A stretch of DNA of 27,752 bases, from contig CAZNAP010000026.1 in the NCBI GenBank assembly GCA_964571145.1, forward strand, positions 1 to 27,752. The letters run 5' to 3'. The notes below the pieces were generated by a model. That model ran no database searches. It had not been told where the DNA came from and saw only the letters and a list, made by a program, of their open reading frames with translations. This DNA is from Suilimivivens sp964571145 (lineage in GTDB: Bacteria; Bacillota; Clostridia; Lachnospirales; Lachnospiraceae). Positions 23,586 through 27,752 of this stretch are shown here, piece by piece. The translations under genes and the position numbers were made by a program. Position 1 is the first letter of the stretch. Each line of letters begins with the position of its first letter.

Positions 23586-23717
23586 ATGTCAAATGTAATG
23601 ATTGCCTTGACGATTATGGGTCAGGGGATGCTTGGAATTTTCGTATCTATCCTGCTCATCATGATTGTGATTTCACTGATTGGTAAAATTAGTAGCATAT
23701 CAAAAAAAGATAAATAA
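23586..23717 (+). CDS. Small OadG-like membrane subunit
   Basis: A 43-residue protein (MSNVMIALTIMGQGMLGIFV then SILLIMIVISLIGKIS and a basic tail KKDK). One membrane helix with the MxxGMxxIF-type start is the pattern of OadG/gamma subunits of Na+ pump decarboxylases, but it lacks their soluble tail. GGAGGAT lies 5 nt before the ATG, and the gene follows oadB by 28 bp and precedes a terminator, so the pair is a complete transcription unit. Length is near the minimum for the family. It probably stabilises the OadB protein. Confidence 0.8.
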   Translation: MSNVMIALTIMGQGMLGIFVSILLIMIVISLIGKISSISKKDK

Positions 23718-23728
23718 ATCGTACTTAA

Positions 23729-23783
23729 AAACGCCTCAGACTCCATGTAATGTATACATGAACTCTGAGGCGTTTATTATTTC
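23729..23783 (+). terminator. Intrinsic terminator of the oadB-oadG unit
   Basis: AAACGCCTCAGA (23729-23740) pairs with TCTGAGGCGTTT (23764-23775). An inner stem CATGTA/TACATG (23744-23749 with 23755-23760) caps it. TTTATTATTTC follows. Confidence 0.88.
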
Positions 23784-23854
23784 AAGTGCCTAGTCACGTG
23801 GTGCTGATTCGAACATATTCAAGATATCATTAATTCTCGGTTATCATTGGACGA

Positions 23855-24096
23855 GTTTTGGGCAGTAGAGCGCATTTAGCTCCTTATATACCCAAAGGAA
23901 GCAAATCAACATGTCAGTATCACATGCTTTGGGCACAGTATCAAAAAGCAAGTTTGTGTTGCCCACACTATGAGGTCAAGCATGGGCATAACGCTAACAA
24001 ATCCTATCCCCTATGCCCAATGCGATTTTGGAGTGAAGAAAACAAGCGCGCTGTTTTGGGTATTTGAAGCAAAAATGCGACTAAATCACCCAAAAC
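23855..24096. repeat. 242-bp imperfect palindrome of unknown nature
   Basis: The whole stretch is symmetric around about 23975. GTTTTGGG (23855-23862) mirrors CCCAAAAC (24089-24096), CGCATTT (23871-23877) mirrors AAATGCG (24073-24079), ATACCCAAA (23888-23896) mirrors TTTGGGTAT (24055-24063), TTGGGCA (23929-23935) mirrors TGCCCAA (24014-24020), and TGCCCA (23960-23965) mirrors TGGGCA (23983-23988). It can also fold as four local TGGG...CCCA hairpins. It lies between two convergent genes. A 69-codon open frame inside (23858-24067) is probably not a gene. A mobile-element remnant (MITE-like) or a structured RNA are both possible. Confidence 0.7.
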
Positions 24097-24108
24097 AATT
24101 GATGTGTG

Positions 24109-24128
24109 TTAGAATCCCGGGATACTAA
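24109..24128. repeat. 20-bp palindrome at the MATE gene end
   Basis: TTAGAATCCCGGGATACTAA is symmetric at 18 of 20 positions and abuts the MATE stop codon. It lacks a loop and a T run, so it is not a standard terminator. Confidence 0.45.
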
Positions 24129-25487
24129 TCACTGCTCTGATTGTTTCTTCACATATGCCTTTTTCCACTTACCTTGAGAATAACGCCACAAGCTGAAAGA
24201 ACCTGCCAGCAACCATGTCATTGCTGTTGCCAGCCATACGCCCCAAACACCTACCTTTGGAATCAATGTTAAAGGCTTCGCAAAACAAATTCTGCCCATC
24301 ATCTCGACTAATCCGTTCATAAATGCAAATCCTGCATCCCCTGCACCGTTGAGCATACCTCTGGTCACATAAATCGTACCCAATGCCAAATAAAACCAAC
24401 TGGTAATCTTGAGAGCATGCGCGCCAAATTCTATAACTTCAATTTCATTTACAAATAATTTCATGACAAATTCTCCGCCAAACTGTGCCAGCGGAAGCAT
24501 TGCCAGCGAAAAGATTGCCATAATCATACAGCCTTTTCGATAGCCCTGTCTCACTCTGTCGATTCTGCCTGCGCCAATATTTTGTCCTGTATAAGTAGAC
24601 ATCGCCATGCCCAGTGAATTATAGGGTTGCTGAACCAGCTGCTCAATTCTACTGGTAGCGGTAAAGGCAGCTACTACCACTGACCCGAAAGTATTGACTA
24701 CACTTTGCAATGCCACACAGGAAATTGCAATCAATGATGTCTGAAATGCAAGTGGTACACCCATTCTTACACACTGCCAAATAATATCCTTATCGGGTTT
24801 TCTATGTGCCTTTTCCACTTTAAAATATGGATTCTTTATTAACGCAAATAATAAGCTGCCCATTCCGGCAATAAACTGTGCAATAATCGTAGCAATACCT
24901 GCACCTGCTACGCCCCAGTTCAGGCTTCTTACAAAAAACAAATCCAAAACAATATTAATCACACTAGCAACCATTAGGAAGTACAATGGTGTTTTAGAAT
25001 CGCCTAGAGCTCTTAACATAGCAGAAATACAATTATATAATGCCACTGTCAAAACGCCACCACACATAATTTGCATATATACAGTGGAGGTATCTAAAAT
25101 ATTGGCTGGTGTGTTCAACAACACTAAGATAGGTCGTGAAAACATTACGCCCAGAATACCCATTACGCTTCCTACCAGCAGCATAATATACGCTGCATTA
25201 AAAATTGCTTTCTTTACGCTGGACTCATTTCCCGCTCCGAAATGCTGTGAAATGACAATTCCAATACCATTCGACAAACCACCGCATAACGAAAAGAACA
25301 AGAAATTTAAGGAGCCCGTAGCTCCTACAGCCGCCAATGCATCCGCACCTACATATTTCCCCACGATCATAGAATCTACTAAATTATAGAATTGTTGAAA
25401 AACATTTCCCACAACCATGGGAAGCATAAACGATAGCAAGAGCCCTACCGGCTTGCCAACTGTCATGTCTTTTACATATGTTTTCAT
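24129..25487 (-). CDS. MATE family efflux transporter
   Basis: A 452-residue, 12-helix Na+ or H+ antiporter of the MATE (DinF/MepA-like) family, expected to export cationic drugs, dyes or metabolites. N-terminal family motifs are PMVVGNVFQQFYNLVDSMIV and GKYVGADALAAVGATGS. The internal duplication shows again in GSVVVAAFTATSRIEQLVQQ and MAMSTYTGQNIGAGRIDRVRQG. GAGGAG precedes the ATG. It is monocistronic with its own promoter carrying an unusual palindrome. If Na+-driven, it could draw on a gradient made by a decarboxylase pump such as OadB next door (inference). Confidence 0.95.
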   Translation of the reverse strand: MKTYVKDMTVGKPVGLLLSFMLPMVVGNVFQQFYNLVDSMIVGKYVGADALAAVGATGSLNFLFFSLCGGLSNGIGIVISQHFGAGNESSVKKAIFNAAYIMLLVGSVMGILGVMFSRPILVLLNTPANILDTSTVYMQIMCGGVLTVALYNCISAMLRALGDSKTPLYFLMVASVINIVLDLFFVRSLNWGVAGAGIATIIAQFIAGMGSLLFALIKNPYFKVEKAHRKPDKDIIWQCVRMGVPLAFQTSLIAISCVALQSVVNTFGSVVVAAFTATSRIEQLVQQPYNSLGMAMSTYTGQNIGAGRIDRVRQGYRKGCMIMAIFSLAMLPLAQFGGEFVMKLFVNEIEVIEFGAHALKITSWFYLALGTIYVTRGMLNGAGDAGFAFMNGLVEMMGRICFAKPLTLIPKVGVWGVWLATAMTWLLAGSFSLWRYSQGKWKKAYVKKQSEQ

Positions 25488-25567
25488 TGTATATTTCTCC
25501 TCATTAAACTGCTACAAAACTCTTTATTTGTTCTTACTTATCCCTAATACTTATATATCACACCACT

Positions 25568-25609
25568 AATTTGATAACTATAATAAACCGCTTCATTTAT
25601 TGTCAAATT
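25568..25609 (-). promoter_or_regulatory. MATE promoter inside a nested palindrome
   Basis: On the minus strand TTGACA (25606-25601), an 18-bp spacer and TATAGT (25582-25577). The outer arms AATTTGATAA (25568-25577) and TTGTCAAATT (25600-25609) mirror each other with one mismatch, and the inner arms AATAAA (25582-25587) and TTTATT (25596-25601) mirror perfectly. A dimeric regulator (MerR- or MarR-like) would fit. Confidence 0.65.
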
Positions 25610-25635
25610 ATCTTCTTGCAAAAATTCCTAATTCA

Positions 25636-25664
25636 TTGACAAACTGTGCAAAAATACCTATTAT
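25636..25664 (+). promoter_or_regulatory. Sigma-A promoter of the SIMPL-domain gene
   Basis: Consensus TTGACA at 25636-25641, a 17-bp spacer and TATTAT at 25659-25664. Start near 25671 gives a leader of about 46 nt with AGGAGGA 6 nt before the ATG. Confidence 0.85.
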
Positions 25665-25716
25665 AGTAATAAGCACCAAGTGACTAGGGGATATAATTAT
25701 AATAGGAGGAATTTTG

Positions 25717-26523
25717 ATGGAAAATTTAGAAAGTACAGGAAATGTTGAGAGCAAACCAATCAAGCAAAAAGCAGGCTTTAAGGACTGGCGGGGAATCATT
25801 ATTGCATTAATTGCAGGAATCAGCTTGATTGCCTGTGTCATCATTTTTACAAGTGGCTTAATTCAATACAAAGCCAGAACAGGCGACGGAATTACTGCTA
25901 CAGGATCAGCCAGTTGCGATTTTGAATCGGACTTAGTGGTTTGGAGAGGAAGTTTTTCAACTTACGGAACGTCGATTAATTATGCCTATAAAACCATTAA
26001 ACACAATGCAGAAACGACCAAAGACTACTTACTCGAAAATGGTATTGATGAAAGCGAAATTGTATTCAGCTCTGTAAATATCAGCAAAGAATATACTTCT
26101 GTTTATAACGACAACGGAGATTATCTATACGATGAATTAGTCGGATATACACTTTATCAAAATGTAAGTGTTACTTCCACTGATATCGACAACATTGAGC
26201 AGATATCCAGAGACAGTTCAGCCTTAATTGAGTCAGGTGTAGAGTTCACCTCTGAATCACCCGAATATTACTATACCAAATTGGATGAGCTGAAGCTTCA
26301 ATTAATTGAAGATGCTACCGAAAATGCCAAAGCTCGAATTGATATTGTAGCAGAAGGTACCGGATGTAATCCGGGTAAACTTATCAGTGCAAACCTTGGT
26401 GTATTCCAGATTACAGCGCGCAATTCCTCTTCCGAGGATTACAGCTATGGTGGAACATTTAATACCTATTCCCGGGAAAAGACCGCATCAATCACCGTCA
26501 GACTTAATTACGCCACGGAATAA
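25717..26523 (+). CDS. SIMPL domain-containing membrane protein
   Basis: A 268-residue protein with a cytosolic N-terminus, one membrane helix (about 26-49) and an outside SIMPL (DUF541) domain at about 57-266. Family signs are GITATGSASCDFESDLVVWRG at the start, the NGIDESEIVFSSVNISKEY block, YTLYQNVSVTSTDIDNI, DATENAKARIDIVAEGTGC and the closing SITVRLNYATE. SIMPL proteins form oligomeric rings, and some are linked to oxidative stress or periplasmic/surface functions; the role here is unknown. The ATG at 25717 is preferred over the TTG one codon earlier because AGGAGGA is 6 nt away. It ends 7 bp from the convergent acyltransferase gene. Confidence 0.9.
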   Translation: MENLESTGNVESKPIKQKAGFKDWRGIIIALIAGISLIACVIIFTSGLIQYKARTGDGITATGSASCDFESDLVVWRGSFSTYGTSINYAYKTIKHNAETTKDYLLENGIDESEIVFSSVNISKEYTSVYNDNGDYLYDELVGYTLYQNVSVTSTDIDNIEQISRDSSALIESGVEFTSESPEYYYTKLDELKLQLIEDATENAKARIDIVAEGTGCNPGKLISANLGVFQITARNSSSEDYSYGGTFNTYSREKTASITVRLNYATE

Positions 26524-26530
26524 TTAATAG

Positions 26531-27640
26531 TCACCCTTTTTTTCGATGACGGATTATTTGAGTCTTGATAGAATCTCTCATTTTTACAATTGCTAACGGA
26601 AGTGCAATACCGGCAACCAGATAAATCCATTTACTGCTGTCGCCACCTCCTGGTAGAAAAATAAAGTTGATTTCGGAAAAGAACATAGTAGCATCAAATT
26701 CACTAAATAACGGTGTGTATTTACTTAGTAAATAAAAGCATGCTTTCACAATCATAAATCCGCTGATGTGGTGCATCATTATTGCGTATGTATTTCTGCC
26801 AATCATTTCCAGTTTTCTGGCTATGGTTGGCAGTTCTGTTATTATTCTGGATATTCTAAGCCAAAATGCAATCCCTGTTATTGCTGTCAAATAAGGAATA
26901 AATGGTGCATTTGCAAAACCGGTACACCAAACAGCACTAAAGGCCAGGCCCCCACAACATAACGAAATAACGATTTGTAGAACCATTACAATTGTCAGAT
27001 AAATACTGCTTGGCAATGTATCGTGCTTTTCCAACTTGTCCTTATAGAGCCTTCCCATTAAGAATCCCGGGAACATAAACAAAAGTCTTCCGGGGAACTT
27101 GTAATAACCCCAAACATGACCACCAATTGATAACCAAACAGTCACAATCCCCAGTACCAGACAAACCCCCAAAATAAGCCATTCATTATTTAACCTAACG
27201 AGACTAAGAACACGCCGCATGCAAATATGAATGACTTCCAGCAGAAAAAGTGCCGGAACAAACCATGCCGGATAATTATATAGAAATTGATGTCCGTCCA
27301 GGAACGGCGAAATAAATAATGTTTTAAAACTAATTGTATCTCCAATAGAAAATCCTGCATTATGTAATAGAGTCGCTATAATTCCATATACCACATTCCA
27401 TAGCAAGTATGGTACCAGTAGATGCAAAGCCTTTTTTCCTATATAGGGCAAAATATGCAGTTCTACCTCTGGCTTATAGAAATATCCAGAAATAAACAGG
27501 AACACGAAAACATGGAACGAATAATAAGGAAACAGACCTCCCATTTCCAATACATTAAACGCCAGATGTCCGCATAAAATCAAAAGAATTCCTATTGCAG
27601 ATAAAACACGCATCTGCTGATTTTCGTTTCTTGCCACCAT
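26531..27640 (-). CDS. Acyltransferase-3 family membrane protein
   Basis: A 369-residue polytopic protein with about 10 helices, of the OafA/WecH/NolL acyltransferase type that O-acylates envelope polysaccharides or lipids. The family's catalytic Arg and His are in RVLSAIGILLILCGHLAF (Arg11 and His25), followed by FVFLFISGYFYKP and a central WFVPALFLLEVI. AAGGAGGTACC lies 9 nt before the ATG at 27640; an ATG five bases upstream is out of frame. The acceptor is unknown. Given several glycosyltransferase genes in the window, a cell-wall or teichoic-acid glycan is plausible. Confidence 0.9.
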   Translation of the reverse strand: MVARNENQQMRVLSAIGILLILCGHLAFNVLEMGGLFPYYSFHVFVFLFISGYFYKPEVELHILPYIGKKALHLLVPYLLWNVVYGIIATLLHNAGFSIGDTISFKTLFISPFLDGHQFLYNYPAWFVPALFLLEVIHICMRRVLSLVRLNNEWLILGVCLVLGIVTVWLSIGGHVWGYYKFPGRLLFMFPGFLMGRLYKDKLEKHDTLPSSIYLTIVMVLQIVISLCCGGLAFSAVWCTGFANAPFIPYLTAITGIAFWLRISRIITELPTIARKLEMIGRNTYAIMMHHISGFMIVKACFYLLSKYTPLFSEFDATMFFSEINFIFLPGGGDSSKWIYLVAGIALPLAIVKMRDSIKTQIIRHRKKG

Positions 27641-27671
27641 GACATGGTACCTCCTTATTACTTTGCAATAA

Positions 27672-27700
27672 AGTATATCAAAATATTAAAGAAATTACAA
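27672..27700 (-). promoter_or_regulatory. Promoter of the acyltransferase gene
   Basis: On the minus strand TTGTAA (27700-27695), a 17-bp spacer and TATACT (27677-27672). Start near 27665 gives a leader of about 25 nt holding AAGGAGG. Confidence 0.7.
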
Positions 27701-27703
27701 ATC

Positions 27704-27742
27704 GGGTAGGAGGTAAATAATTAATTTATTTACCGTCCTCCC
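27704..27742. terminator. Hairpin at the right edge, possible terminator of an outside gene
   Basis: GGG-t-AGGA-GGTAAATAA (27704-27720) pairs with TTATTTACC-g-TCCT-CCC (27726-27742): 16 bp with one bulge on each side and a 5-nt loop. On the minus strand the following sequence is only moderately T-rich. It likely ends a minus-strand gene beyond the window. Confidence 0.5.
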
Positions 27743-27752
27743 ACACCACCGT

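Noticed and set aside
23790..23826. tRNA T-arm-like GATTCGAAC
   Set aside because: The flanks do not form a T stem, and no acceptor, anticodon arm or CCA end could be built on either strand.
23858..24067. A 69-codon open frame on the plus strand with several Cys and His residues
   Set aside because: It lies wholly in the 242-bp palindrome, has no ribosome site, and its Cys/His/Pro codons follow from the repeated GGGC/GCCC words.
25608..25844. Minus-strand open frame opposite the start of the SIMPL gene
   Set aside because: It is antisense to a clear promoter and N-terminus and has no family features.

Overview
The window looks like chromosomal DNA of a Gram-positive anaerobe of the class Clostridia, most likely Lachnospiraceae. 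The reasons are low-to-moderate GC, strong AGGAGG-type ribosome binding sites, consensus sigma-A promoters, a two-domain glutamine-dependent NadE, an OadB/OadG membrane pair and a Cys/His-repeat surface protein of a kind I associate with that family. No phage, transposase, CRISPR, tRNA or rRNA was found. The genus is inference.

Left part (1-8.5 kb): a GT4 glycosyltransferase with a DedA membrane protein (minus strand); a small membrane protein with a degenerate FMN-binding-like domain (plus strand); then a five-gene minus-strand run, read 8473 to 2568: TPR-type GT2 glycosyltransferase, HisC-like aminotransferase, SAM methyltransferase, Hsp33 and NAD+ synthetase. Its likely promoter shares its -35 region with the promoter of a divergent DUF6020-like polytopic protein (8602-10461).

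Middle (10.4-21.4 kb): a polar amino-acid ABC transporter (binding protein, permease, ATPase) with an intrinsic terminator between the first two genes; a membrane-anchored Cys/His-repeat protein behind a leader containing a terminator; a lipoprotein whose promoter puts the transcript start on its ATG, followed by a GT-C glycosyltransferase; and an operon of histidine phosphatase, ROK sugar kinase and a 904-residue fusion of a Tet(M)-like ribosomal GTPase to a YacP/Rae1-type NYN nuclease domain.

Right part (21.5-27.7 kb): a CarD-family regulator; a yybP-ykoY-type (Mn2+) riboswitch with a terminator switch in front of an orphan OadB-OadG pair; a 242-bp imperfect palindrome of unknown nature; a MATE exporter; a SIMPL-domain membrane protein; and an acyltransferase-3 membrane protein.

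The window mixes envelope glycosylation and membrane biology with housekeeping genes. The two items most worth follow-up are the riboswitch-controlled OadB-OadG pair, which suggests an unrecognised manganese or cation role, and the Tet-like GTPase-NYN fusion, which suggests an mRNA-cleaving ribosome factor. All four convergent gene junctions that lack a spacer also lack an intrinsic terminator.
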